NCBI GenBank assembly: GCA_009838975.1
Contig: VXQO01000150.1
Location: forward strand, 18,616-82,615
DNA: 64,000 bases
Direction of reading: 5' to 3'
Source: Gemmatimonadota bacterium
Lineage (GTDB): Bacteria > Gemmatimonadota > Gemmatimonadetes > Longimicrobiales > Gaopeijiaceae
Shown here: positions 26,467 to 34,802 of the stretch, piece after piece
Layout of the letters: each line of letters begins with the position of its first letter
How positions within the stretch are numbered: position 1 is the stretch's first letter
Made by a program: the position numbers and the translations under genes
The notes under the pieces: model-generated
What the model was told of the DNA's origin: nothing
The model's input: only the letters and a program-made list of their open reading frames with translations
The model's database searches: none

Positions 26467-26558
26467 GTTTCTGAAACGCGGGGAATCATCCGAGAACTTC
26501 CGAAAAACCCGCAACTTGCCCCAACACGCTGGCCGGCGTAGAAACGGATTCGCTTCGC

Positions 26559-27359
26559 TTGACCCGGGTCATCGCAGTCGCAAACCAGAAAGGCGGAGTT
26601 GGCAAGACCACAACCGCGGTCAATCTGGGTTCGGCCCTCGCCAAGCGGGGTGCGAGGGTACTGCTCGTCGACATGGATCCGCAGGGAAACGCGTCCAGCG
26701 GGCTGGGTCTGGTCGACAGGGACAACATCAACACGATCTACGATGTGCTCGTCCGCGGTCTCCCGGCATACAGGGCCATCCAGAAGACCGCGTGCCACCC
26801 GACACTGTCGCTCCTGCCCGCAAACCGGGACCTCGTCGGGGCCGAAGTCGAACTGGTGGGTGTGCGCGACCGGGAGACCATTCTCAGGGAAGCGCTCGCT
26901 CCGATCGCAGGGGACAGTGATTTCGTACTGATCGACTGTCCGCCTTCTCTCGGTCTTCTGACCCTGAACACCCTGGCAGCCGCAGGATCGGTGCTCATCC
27001 CCATCCAGTGCGAGTACTATGCACTCGAGGGTCTGTCCCAGCTGCTCAACACGGTCCGGCTTGTACAGCGGGCGTTGAACCGCACTCTGTCCATCGAGGG
27101 AGTGCTGTTGACGATGTACGATCAGCGCTTGAGCCTCTCGCGGCAGGTCGCGACCGACGCCAAGCGTTTCTTCGGATCGAGGGTCTTCGAAACGGTCATA
27201 CCGAGGAATGTGAGCATTGCCGAGGCGCCGAGCTTCGGCCTGCCGGTCGGCGACTACAGTCCGGCTTCCGCCGGCGCCCGCCGTTATGCTGCTCTGGCAC
27301 GGGAGATCGCGAGCAACGGCGGGAGACCCCCGGCGCACAATGGAGTTGGCAAACCATGA
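26559..27359 (+). CDS. parA: Chromosome-partitioning ATPase ParA (Soj)
   Basis: A 266-residue Walker-type ATPase starting at TTG 26559. The deviant Walker A 'KGGVGKTTTAVNL' (about residues 11-23) begins directly after 'VIAVANQ', and Walker B is 'YVLIDCPPSLG'-like ('FVLIDCPPSLGLLTLN'). The conserved 'SLSRQVATDAKRFFG' block is present near residue 190. It forms ATP-dependent gradients on the nucleoid that move ParB-parS complexes. The stop overlaps parB by 4 bp. The 92 bp upstream hold no other gene. Confidence 0.95.
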   Translation: MTRVIAVANQKGGVGKTTTAVNLGSALAKRGARVLLVDMDPQGNASSGLGLVDRDNINTIYDVLVRGLPAYRAIQKTACHPTLSLLPANRDLVGAEVELVGVRDRETILREALAPIAGDSDFVLIDCPPSLGLLTLNTLAAAGSVLIPIQCEYYALEGLSQLLNTVRLVQRALNRTLSIEGVLLTMYDQRLSLSRQVATDAKRFFGSRVFETVIPRNVSIAEAPSFGLPVGDYSPASAGARRYAALAREIASNGGRPPAHNGVGKP

Positions 27360-28267
27360 GCAAGAACGACCGATTGGGCAGAGGCCTCGGAGCGCTCCTC
27401 GGAGACTACATGGAGACCGGCCATTCGACGCGGGACGACACCGCATCGCCCGGCGGACTCCCGGTTCGCGCCATAGCCCCGAACCCCTTTCAGCCCAGGC
27501 GCTCGTTCGATCCCGACGACCTGGCCGAACTGGCATCCTCGATCGAGGTCAACGGGCTGTTACAGCCCATTCTGGTCCGACGCTCGGCCTCCGGACGAAC
27601 CTACGACCTGGTCGCGGGGGAACGCCGCCTGAGGGCGGTCAAACAGCTCGGCTGGGCCGAAATCCCCGCCCTGGTGCGCGAGGTGGACGATCGCACGCTC
27701 CTCGTACTGGCCCTGGTAGAGAATCTCCAGCGGGAGGAGCTGGGGCCGCTGGAGGAGGCCGATGGGTATCAAACACTTCGGGAAACGTTCGGTTACACGC
27801 AGAGGGAGATTGCTGGCGCCGTCGGCAAGAGCCGCTCGGCGGTCGCGAACATGCTGCGCCTTAGAAAACTGCCGCCGTCCGTCCGGCGCATGCTCGTGGA
27901 GGGCGATCTCACCATGGGGCACGGAAGGGCACTGCTGGCCGTCGAAGACCCCTTGAAAGCCGCGGACCTGGCGCGTGACGCAGTAGCGGGCGGGTGGTCC
28001 GTGCGGGAAACCGAACGCAAGGTACGGGAATTGTCGAAGGGATCGGAGGAATCGCCGGAGCCGTCCACCAGCGCGGTCGCGAAAGAACCGGATCCCGCCA
28101 TATGCGCGCTCGAGGAAGCCCTTGCCGGCCACTTCGACACGCGGGTTGCGATTCAGTGGAAGGGCCAGGGTCGCGGCACGATCCGCGTCACGTTTCAATC
28201 CGCACGCGATCTCGAGCGCGTCTTCGCGGCGATGACCGGCCGGGAAGCCGCGGCGATCCTCGCGTGA
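27356..28267 (+). CDS. parB: Chromosome-partitioning protein ParB (Spo0J)
   Basis: A 303-residue CTPase and DNA-binding protein. The N-terminus 'RLGRGLGALLGDY' is the ParA-activating segment. The ParB/Srx CTP-binding domain shows 'NPFQPRRSFD', 'LLQPILVR' and 'VAGERRLRAVKQLGW'. The helix-turn-helix includes 'YTQREIAGAVGKSRSAVANM'. The C-terminal dimerisation domain is residues about 245-303. It binds parS at 26430. The ATG overlaps the parA stop (ATGA). Confidence 0.95.
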   Translation: MSKNDRLGRGLGALLGDYMETGHSTRDDTASPGGLPVRAIAPNPFQPRRSFDPDDLAELASSIEVNGLLQPILVRRSASGRTYDLVAGERRLRAVKQLGWAEIPALVREVDDRTLLVLALVENLQREELGPLEEADGYQTLRETFGYTQREIAGAVGKSRSAVANMLRLRKLPPSVRRMLVEGDLTMGHGRALLAVEDPLKAADLARDAVAGGWSVRETERKVRELSKGSEESPEPSTSAVAKEPDPAICALEEALAGHFDTRVAIQWKGQGRGTIRVTFQSARDLERVFAAMTGREAAAILA

Positions 28268-28286
28268 AGGGATAGGCGTCGGAACC

Positions 28287-29057
28287 TTGGAAAAGGACGA
28301 CCGGAAACTGTCGATCATCGTGCTCCCGGACTGGGGGCCGGCGCCAAGGACCATCGAGATTACCTGGCGGCGGGCAAGGATCCTGGGGGCGCTGGGGGCG
28401 TTCGTCGCGGCGGGATTGCTGGTAGTGGCCGCGACCTGGATCTCCATGGCCCGGCGAGCCGCGACCGCCGACGAACTCAGGATCGAGAGAGACGCACTCC
28501 TGGCGCGAAGGGACAGCATGGCCATTCTGGCCGAGCGCCTCGCCGGGCTGGAGACAAGAGAGACGCAACTGCGGGTGTTGTCTGGCCTGGAAGGGAGTCG
28601 TGATTCGGCGCTTTGGCTGTCCGGCGCTCCCCGTGCGGTAGCCTCGGCTTCGAATCCTGCGGCCGACGATGCCGCCACGGCTCCAACGATGTGGCCGCTG
28701 ACCGAGCGAGGCTTCTTGACCCAGTCTCTGCTTGCCGGAGAGGATGGGGATCATCCCGGGATCGACATCGCGGTCCCGCGCGGCTCGTACATCAGAGCGG
28801 CAGGCGGCGGCGAGGTGATCGAGGCAGCCGAAGATCCGGTCTATGGGCGCTTCGTGCTGATTGATCACGGGAACGGTGTTTGGACCCGGTACGGGCACGC
28901 GATATATTTGACGGTTGAGCGAGGCCAGAGTGTAAAACGCGGCGAAGTCATCGCGTTGTCGGGCTCAACCGGAAGGTCCACGGCCCCCCATCTTCATTTC
29001 GAAATCATAAGGAACGGGCGCGCGGTAGATCCCCTGTCGATGGTGACGCCTCCCTGA
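28287..29057 (+). CDS. Membrane-anchored M23 peptidase (LytM domain)
   Basis: A 256-residue protein from TTG 28287. It has a cytoplasmic N-terminus, one membrane helix (ILGALGAFVAAGLLVVAATW, about residues 31-50), a coiled-coil stretch (about 60-100) and a C-terminal LytM domain. Zinc-site motifs are 'HPGIDIAVPRG' (HxxxD) and 'HLHFEI' (HxH). It cleaves peptidoglycan cross-bridges or regulates amidases at the cell wall. The bactofilin gene follows 43 bp later; the M23-bactofilin pairing is known from cell-shape control in several phyla. Confidence 0.9.
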   Translation: MEKDDRKLSIIVLPDWGPAPRTIEITWRRARILGALGAFVAAGLLVVAATWISMARRAATADELRIERDALLARRDSMAILAERLAGLETRETQLRVLSGLEGSRDSALWLSGAPRAVASASNPAADDAATAPTMWPLTERGFLTQSLLAGEDGDHPGIDIAVPRGSYIRAAGGGEVIEAAEDPVYGRFVLIDHGNGVWTRYGHAIYLTVERGQSVKRGEVIALSGSTGRSTAPHLHFEIIRNGRAVDPLSMVTPP

Positions 29058-29100
29058 CCTCGCCGGCCCTGAAGTCCGACAGATTCCAGATGACCTGACA

Positions 29101-29571
29101 ATGAGGACGAGAAAAATGGCGAAGGGTCGTGTGGTGCCGGTTCCGCCCGAGACGGTCATGTCGATCATCGGCCCGGGCATGCGCGTGAAGGGCGACTGCG
29201 AGACGAGCGATACCATCCGCATCGAGGGTGTCGTCGAGGGATCCGTCACCGCGAAGAAGGCGGTGGTGATCGGCCAGGAAGGCCGCGTGACGGGTGACAT
29301 CACCACGGCCGACGCGAAAATCGCGGGCTCGGTGAAGGGAACCTTGAATGTCCGGTCCCGGCTCGAGCTGAGCGAAACGTGCGTGATCGACGGTGAGATA
29401 CGAGCGGCACGCGTTCAGCTCGACGACGGCGGGAAGGTCAGCGGCGCGTTGCACGTCGGTCCGCAAGGCGCGGCGCCGAAGGATGGCGCGGACCCGACCG
29501 GACAGGGGACGAGGACGAACGCCCCGCCACCGCAGCCGGCCGCCGCCGGCAGGCGACTCGGCCGCAAATAG
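29101..29571 (+). CDS. Bactofilin (polymer-forming cytoskeletal protein)
   Basis: A 156-residue protein with a central right-handed beta-helix of about 100 residues made of repeats such as 'IRIEGVVEGSVTAKKAVVIG', 'GRVTGDITTADAKIAGSVKG' and 'CVIDGEIRAARVQL'. The termini are basic or Pro-rich and disordered, as in other bactofilins, including a short N-terminal stretch that may contact membrane or nucleoid. Bactofilins polymerise without nucleotide and position wall enzymes such as the M23 peptidase encoded just upstream; some also tether ParB-parS. Confidence 0.93.
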   Translation: MRTRKMAKGRVVPVPPETVMSIIGPGMRVKGDCETSDTIRIEGVVEGSVTAKKAVVIGQEGRVTGDITTADAKIAGSVKGTLNVRSRLELSETCVIDGEIRAARVQLDDGGKVSGALHVGPQGAAPKDGADPTGQGTRTNAPPPQPAAAGRRLGRK

Positions 29572-29588
29572 GGCAAAGCAGCCCGCCA

Positions 29589-30356
29589 ATGCGCGGCGTA
29601 CCGCTCCGAGAGATCGTCGCCTTCCTGGACAGCTACCTCGAAGTCGCGTCGGTCGTCGACTATCCGAACGCACTCAATGGCCTGCAGGTCGAAGCGGATG
29701 GTCCCGTGGAGCGGTTCGCGGTCTCGGTGGACTCGAGCGAGGCGGTCATCCATGCCGCGCGGGACTGGGCGGACCTGCTGATCGTCCACCACGGCCTCTT
29801 CTGGCCGGGCCTTCAACCCCTGACGGGGCCATACTTCCGGCGCGTGAGGGCACTGATCGAGAGCGGTACCGCCCTCTACAGCGCTCATCTTCCCCTGGAT
29901 TCCCACCCGGAGGTCGGAAACTCGGCGGTCCTGGCACGCGCGGTGGGTGTGACCTCCCTCGAGCCCTTCGGAGAGTACGGGGGGGCACCGGTCGGCTGGC
30001 ACGGAGTGCTGGCCGGGTCGGGCGCCAGCCTCAGCGACTTTGCGGCCACCCTGTCGGCAGTCCTCGGCAACGAGGTCAGGACCTTGCCCGGGGGATCCGA
30101 TTCGGTATCCAGGGTGGGTATCGTGACCGGTGCCGGAGCATCGGCCCTCGGCGAAGCAGCCGCGCTTGGACTCGACGTCCTGGTCACCGGGGAAGCCCAG
30201 CATCATCACGCCATCGAAGCTGCCGAAACGGGGGTTGCGATATTGCTCGGAGGCCACTACGCCACGGAAACCTGGGGCGTGAAACAGGTGTGCGAACTGC
30301 TGACTCGGCATTTCGGAATCGAGGGCCGTTTCGTAGACTCGCCCACAGGGCTCTGA
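29589..30356 (+). CDS. Nif3-like dinuclear metal-centre protein (YbgI family)
   Basis: A 255-residue member of the Nif3/YbgI family. Metal ligands are visible in 'LLIVHHGLFW' (HHG) and 'VTGEAQHHHAIEA'; the N-terminal 'YPNALNGLQVEA' and 'ALYSAHLPLDSHPEVGN' blocks are family signatures. Members form hexameric toroids with two metals; the cellular role is unsettled, with hydrolase or GTP cyclohydrolase-related proposals. It is 17 bp after bactofilin. Confidence 0.9.
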   Translation: MRGVPLREIVAFLDSYLEVASVVDYPNALNGLQVEADGPVERFAVSVDSSEAVIHAARDWADLLIVHHGLFWPGLQPLTGPYFRRVRALIESGTALYSAHLPLDSHPEVGNSAVLARAVGVTSLEPFGEYGGAPVGWHGVLAGSGASLSDFAATLSAVLGNEVRTLPGGSDSVSRVGIVTGAGASALGEAAALGLDVLVTGEAQHHHAIEAAETGVAILLGGHYATETWGVKQVCELLTRHFGIEGRFVDSPTGL

Positions 30357-30390
30357 GCAGGCCTCCGCCTACCATCCACTGGAGAAACCG

Positions 30391-32733
30391 ATGAGCAGTC
30401 CCCGGGGAACACGACGTTTGTTTTCGGCTATCGCGGCGGCCGCCGCCAGCGCGGCGCTCCAGGCCGGCCTCACCACCGAGGGCGTGCGCGGGCAGGTCCC
30501 GACGCCCACCGACCAATTCGGCTTCCCGATGGGCGCCGAACGGCGGCTCGCCAACTGGGACGACCTCACCGCCTACTACGAGGTCCTCGCGCACACCAGC
30601 GACCGCGTGGCCGTGGATACCCTCGGGCCCACGACCCGGGGCCGCCCGTTCGTGATGCTCACCATCACCAGCCCGGCCAATCATGCGCGCCTGACCGAGC
30701 TGCACGGCATCCAGCGCCGGCTTTCCGACCCGCGCACCATCGCCGGCGACGACGACCTCGAACGCCTGCTGGCCGAGGGCCGCACGATCGTCATGATCAC
30801 CCACGCCATCCACTCGACCGAGGTCGGCAGCGCCCAGTCGGCCGCCAGGCTCGCGCACCACCTCGCTTCCTCGCAGGACGAGCGGGTCCGCGATATTCTC
30901 GACAACGTGATCCTGCTGCAGATCCCGTCACTCAACCCCGACGGCACGCAGTGGGTCAACGACTTCTACAACGAACACGTCGACACCGATTTCGAGGGCC
31001 GCGCACCGCCGTGGCTGTACCATTTCTACACCGGTCACGACAACAACCGCGACTGGTACACCTTCTACCAGAACGAGACGCAGCACACCGTCCGCGCCCA
31101 GAACGAATGGCACCCCCAGATCGTGCACGACATCCACCAGATGGGCGGCTCGGGCGCGCGCATCTTCTTTCCCCCCTATATCGATCCGATCGAGCCCAAC
31201 GTGGATCCCGGGCTCGTGACGGCCGTCAACCAGCTCGGGGCGTACATGGCCGCTGAACTGACTTCTCAGGGGAAGAAGGGCGTCGTCATCAACGCCATCT
31301 ACGACGGCTTTCATCCAGGGCGCGCCTACATGCACTACCACGGGGGAGCCCGAATCCTCAGCGAGACCGCGTCCGCACAACTGGCCAGCAGCGTGAACGT
31401 GCCGCGCGAAGTGGTGCAGGGCGGCCGCGAGTACGACGCGGGCCAGGCGGCGTGGAACTTCCCCTGGCCCTGGCGAGGCGGCGAGTGGGGCCTGCCCGAC
31501 ATCGTCGAATACCAGTTCTCGGGGGCGATGGCGCTCCTGACGAACGCGGCAAGGAACCGGCGCTTCTGGCTCGAGAACTTCTACCGGGTGAACGAGCGCG
31601 CGGTGGCGGGGTGGGACAGCTGGCCCGCGGCGTGGGTGATTCCCGCCGGGCAGGAGAACGAAGTCGGCGTCCGCAGCGTCCTGCGCATCCTCACCATGGG
31701 CGACGTGGAGGTCCACCGCGCGGAAACCGCCTTCACCGCGGACGGCGCGACCTGGCCGGCCGGCTCCTGGGTCGTCCCCATGCGGCAGCCGAACGCCGCC
31801 TTTGCCCAGACGCTGCTTGTCGAGCAGGAATACCCCGATCTGCGCGAATTCCCGGGTGGCCCGCCGAAGCGCCCCTACGACGTCACCGCGCACACCCTTC
31901 CGCTCCTGATGGGGATTGAGGCGCACGCTGTCGAGGCTGCACCCGAAGTGGCACTGGGTGACCCGATCCCCGTCCAGTCGGTCGACTATGTGCTGCCCGA
32001 GGCCCTGAGCGGGAGCGCCGCCCCCCGCGTCGGCATGTACAAGGGCCACCAGGAGCCGATGATCGCCGGATGGACGCGCTGGATGCTCGACCGGCACGGA
32101 ATGCGGTACGACTCGCTCCACGACGCGCGTATCCGGGCCGGATCGCTGGCCGACGACTACGATGTGCTGATCTTCCAGAGCCAGTCGGACCGATCGATCA
32201 GCGAGGGCCATCCCGCCGGCTTCCTCCCCGAAGAGTATACCGGGGGCCTCGGCGAGGACGGCCGCGCCGCGGTGCGCGATTTCGTCGAGTCGGGGGGCCG
32301 CCTGATCGTCATGGAGGAAGCGGCGGACTTCGCCGCCAGCGTGTTCGGCCTCGGGATCGGGAATGCGGTGGAGGGGCTGTCCAACACCGATTTCTACGTG
32401 CCGGGCTCGATCCTGCGCGTGGACCTGACGCCCGATCCCCTGTCGAGCGGCTACGATGGTTCCACCGCGGCGTGGTACTGGCGCAGCAGCCGCGCGTTCA
32501 CGGTCGACGACGACCGCGTGGAGGTCCTGGGGACGTACGGGCAGGAAGACCCGGCCATTGCGGGCTGGATCCTGGGGCCGGAAAGGCTGGCCGGACAGCC
32601 TGCGCTGCTCCGCGCGCGCGTCGGAGACGGCGAGGTGATTCTCTTCGGGTTCCAGCCCAACTATCGTGGGCAGAGCATTGTGACCTGGCCGCTCATATTC
32701 AACGCGATAGCGGGCGGGAGGCTCATTGGATGA
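30391..32733 (+). CDS. Exported M14-family zinc carboxypeptidase-like protein
   Basis: A 780-residue protein with an N-terminal signal region (LFSAIAAAAASAALQAGLTTEGVRG). The M14 domain (about residues 45-380) has zinc ligands in 'HSTEVG' (HxxE) and 'IVHDIHQMGG', with substrate signature 'PSLNPDGTQWVND'. The C-terminal 400 residues are a glutamine-amidotransferase-like and beta-rich region typical of large Bacteroidota/Gemmatimonadota M14 proteins. It likely digests peptides in the periplasm or outside. Its stop overlaps the next ATG. Confidence 0.82.
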   Translation: MSSPRGTRRLFSAIAAAAASAALQAGLTTEGVRGQVPTPTDQFGFPMGAERRLANWDDLTAYYEVLAHTSDRVAVDTLGPTTRGRPFVMLTITSPANHARLTELHGIQRRLSDPRTIAGDDDLERLLAEGRTIVMITHAIHSTEVGSAQSAARLAHHLASSQDERVRDILDNVILLQIPSLNPDGTQWVNDFYNEHVDTDFEGRAPPWLYHFYTGHDNNRDWYTFYQNETQHTVRAQNEWHPQIVHDIHQMGGSGARIFFPPYIDPIEPNVDPGLVTAVNQLGAYMAAELTSQGKKGVVINAIYDGFHPGRAYMHYHGGARILSETASAQLASSVNVPREVVQGGREYDAGQAAWNFPWPWRGGEWGLPDIVEYQFSGAMALLTNAARNRRFWLENFYRVNERAVAGWDSWPAAWVIPAGQENEVGVRSVLRILTMGDVEVHRAETAFTADGATWPAGSWVVPMRQPNAAFAQTLLVEQEYPDLREFPGGPPKRPYDVTAHTLPLLMGIEAHAVEAAPEVALGDPIPVQSVDYVLPEALSGSAAPRVGMYKGHQEPMIAGWTRWMLDRHGMRYDSLHDARIRAGSLADDYDVLIFQSQSDRSISEGHPAGFLPEEYTGGLGEDGRAAVRDFVESGGRLIVMEEAADFAASVFGLGIGNAVEGLSNTDFYVPGSILRVDLTPDPLSSGYDGSTAAWYWRSSRAFTVDDDRVEVLGTYGQEDPAIAGWILGPERLAGQPALLRARVGDGEVILFGFQPNYRGQSIVTWPLIFNAIAGGRLIG

Positions 32734-33551
32734 CCCAGGCCGTCCGTGTCCCATGTCCCCGGTGCCAGCATCGGGCGAACTCCGCCGCAGCCAACTTCTG
32801 CTCCCGCTGCGGCGGCGCCCTGCGCGGGCCGCCCTGTCCGTCGTGCGGTGCGCGGTCGGAAGCGGGAGACAGCTATTGCACCCAGTGCGGTGCCGCCCTG
32901 CAACCTGAGCGGGCGCGCTTCGGCGGGCCGGCCGCACGCGTTCCCTGGGCGGTCGCGGGAATGCTGGCGCTGGGCCTGGTGCTCGTGCTGGTGCTTCGAG
33001 GCGGCGGAGGGCGCGAGATCACGCTGTCGCCCCCGCCCGCCGGTGCGGGAAGCGGCCAGGGCTCGACCACCACGACGCTGGGACCGACGTCGGCGGTGGA
33101 CCTTGCTTCGATGACACCGCGGGACGCGGCCACAAGGCTGTTCGACAGGGTCATGAGGGCCCTGGAGGCGGGCAATCAGGCGGAGGCGAATCAGTTCCTG
33201 CCCATGGCGATCGCGTCGTACGACCTGATCGCGGCTCTGTCACTGGACGACCGCTTTCACCTGTCGCTGCTATATGCGGCCGCCGGGAACGGCGAAGCGG
33301 CCCTGCTGACGGCCGAAGCCGGGCTGGCCGTCAGGCCTACGCACATTCTCCTGCTCGGGGCAGCCGCCCAGGCGGCGCTGGTGATGGGCGACGCGGCGAC
33401 GGCCCGCGCGCACTACCAGACGCTGGTGGACGTGTACGAAGAAGAAAGCCGTGCGGGTCTCGACGAGTATGCCGCCCAGCCGGAAGGCCATGCCAACCTC
33501 CTTCCGGCCCTCCAGGCCGAAGCCGCCACCTACCTCGCCGGCACCGGATAG
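32730..33551 (+). CDS. Zinc-ribbon, single-pass membrane protein with helical (TPR-like) tail
   Basis: A 273-residue protein with two tandem zinc ribbons at the N-terminus (CPRCQHRANSAAANFCSRCG and CPSCGARSEAGDSYCTQCG, residues 9-58). One membrane helix follows (about 71-89), then a Thr/Gly/Ser linker and a helical domain of about 160 residues with alternating Ala-rich helices resembling TPRs ('GEAALLTAEAGLAVRPTHIL'). The zinc ribbons are predicted cytoplasmic and the helices periplasmic. Function unknown. Confidence 0.7.
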   Translation: MTQAVRVPCPRCQHRANSAAANFCSRCGGALRGPPCPSCGARSEAGDSYCTQCGAALQPERARFGGPAARVPWAVAGMLALGLVLVLVLRGGGGREITLSPPPAGAGSGQGSTTTTLGPTSAVDLASMTPRDAATRLFDRVMRALEAGNQAEANQFLPMAIASYDLIAALSLDDRFHLSLLYAAAGNGEAALLTAEAGLAVRPTHILLLGAAAQAALVMGDAATARAHYQTLVDVYEEESRAGLDEYAAQPEGHANLLPALQAEAATYLAGTG

Positions 33552-33563
33552 GGCAAAGCCACC

Positions 33564-34715
33564 ATGATCGAATCCCCCCTGGCCCTCGCGACCCTCATCG
33601 CGGCCGTCACCGCGCTCGCCTTCTGGCTGGATTACCGCTTTCCAGCGCTGGGCAAGGTGGGCGCGTCCATGATGGCCATCATCTTCGGGGCGATCCTGTC
33701 CAACACCGGCCTCGTGCCCGTCGCGTCGCCGGTCTATGACGCCGTACTCGGTCCCGTCACCTCGGTGTCGATCGCCTGGCTGCTGCTGTCGGTGAATCTG
33801 CGCGACCTGGTGAAGGCGGGGCCGCGCATGACCGGCGCGTTCATGGTCGCGGTCGTGGGCACGGTGATCGGGGCGTTCGTGGCGGCGCTCCTGTACAGCG
33901 ACCGATTCCCGGAGGACACCTGGCGAATCGCGGGGGCGCTGACCGGCACCTATTCCGGCGGCTCCGTCAACTTCGTGTCGGTGGGCCGCGAACTGGGCCT
34001 TTCGGGGACACTCTTCGCGGGACTCAACGCCGCGGACGCCGTGGTGACCGGTCTCTGGCTGGGGGCGACGCTCATACTTCCCCTGTGGCTCGCGCGGTTC
34101 TATGCGCCGGTGCCCAAGCCGGCGCGGGCCGACGATGCGTCCGCCGGCCAGGCCGCCACGAACTCCGACGAGCGCTCGCGTCACCATCCCTACTTCGTCC
34201 GGGAGGGTCTGTCCGCCGTCGGCATCGCGAACCTGTTCGCCGCCGGGCTGATCCTGGTCTTCGTGTCCGAATGGCTCAACCAGCTATATCCCGCCATACC
34301 CGCAATACTCATCCTCACCACCCTCGCCCTGGTGCTGGGCCACTCACCCCTCTACCGCGAAGCGCCCGGCGCGATGCAGCTCGGGTCGGTGGGCCTTCAT
34401 TTCTTCTTCGTGCTGATCGGCATCCTGTCGCGAGTCTCGGAGATCGCTGCGGTGGGCTTCGAGGTCTTCTTCTTCACCCTCACGGTCGTCGGCGTTCACG
34501 GGGTCTGGGTGCTGGGAGTCGGCAAGCTGCTGCGCCTCGACATCGGAACCCTCTTCGTGGCGTCCCAGGCCGCCGTCGGAGGCCCGTCGAGCGCGCTCGC
34601 GGTGGCTATCGCGCGCGAATGGCGCCACCTCGTGCTGCCGGGCGTCGTGATGGGGCTCTTCGGCTACGCGGTGGGCACCTACCTCGGCCTCGGTGTAGCC
34701 TACCTGCTGCGGTAG
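33564..34715 (+). CDS. DUF819 family multipass membrane protein
   Basis: A 383-residue integral membrane protein with about ten hydrophobic helices and a hydrophilic loop near residue 190-215 (ARADDASAGQAATNSDERSR). The segments 'NLRDLVKAGPRMTGAFMVA', 'GTYSGGSVNFVSVGRELGLS' and 'FVASQAAVGGPSSALAVAIA' are diagnostic for DUF819 (YjcL-like), with an inverted-repeat transporter-like fold. The substrate is unknown. It is 12 bp downstream of the zinc-ribbon gene. Confidence 0.88.
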   Translation: MIESPLALATLIAAVTALAFWLDYRFPALGKVGASMMAIIFGAILSNTGLVPVASPVYDAVLGPVTSVSIAWLLLSVNLRDLVKAGPRMTGAFMVAVVGTVIGAFVAALLYSDRFPEDTWRIAGALTGTYSGGSVNFVSVGRELGLSGTLFAGLNAADAVVTGLWLGATLILPLWLARFYAPVPKPARADDASAGQAATNSDERSRHHPYFVREGLSAVGIANLFAAGLILVFVSEWLNQLYPAIPAILILTTLALVLGHSPLYREAPGAMQLGSVGLHFFFVLIGILSRVSEIAAVGFEVFFFTLTVVGVHGVWVLGVGKLLRLDIGTLFVASQAAVGGPSSALAVAIAREWRHLVLPGVVMGLFGYAVGTYLGLGVAYLLR

Positions 34716-34796
34716 CCGGTCGGACCCGGTTCGTCCTCGACCGGGCGCGCCGCGAGCTGCGCCCCCCGCTTCCATGGTGCGGAAAGTCCGACTTTC
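34716..34796 (+). promoter_or_regulatory. Hairpin and palindrome upstream of lipA
   Basis: CCGGTCG (34716-34722) and CGACCGG (34738-34744) form a 7-bp hairpin just after the DUF819 stop, a possible terminator without T-tract. GAAAGT-CCG-ACTTTC (34782-34796) is a perfect 6-bp inverted repeat followed by TTAT, only 6 bp before the proposed lipA TTG start. The latter resembles an operator. Confidence 0.45.
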
Positions 34797-34802
34797 TTAT
34801 GA

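Noticed and set aside
30928..32937. A 669-codon open frame on the minus strand
   Set aside because: It is opposite the M14 peptidase gene and has no domain signature.
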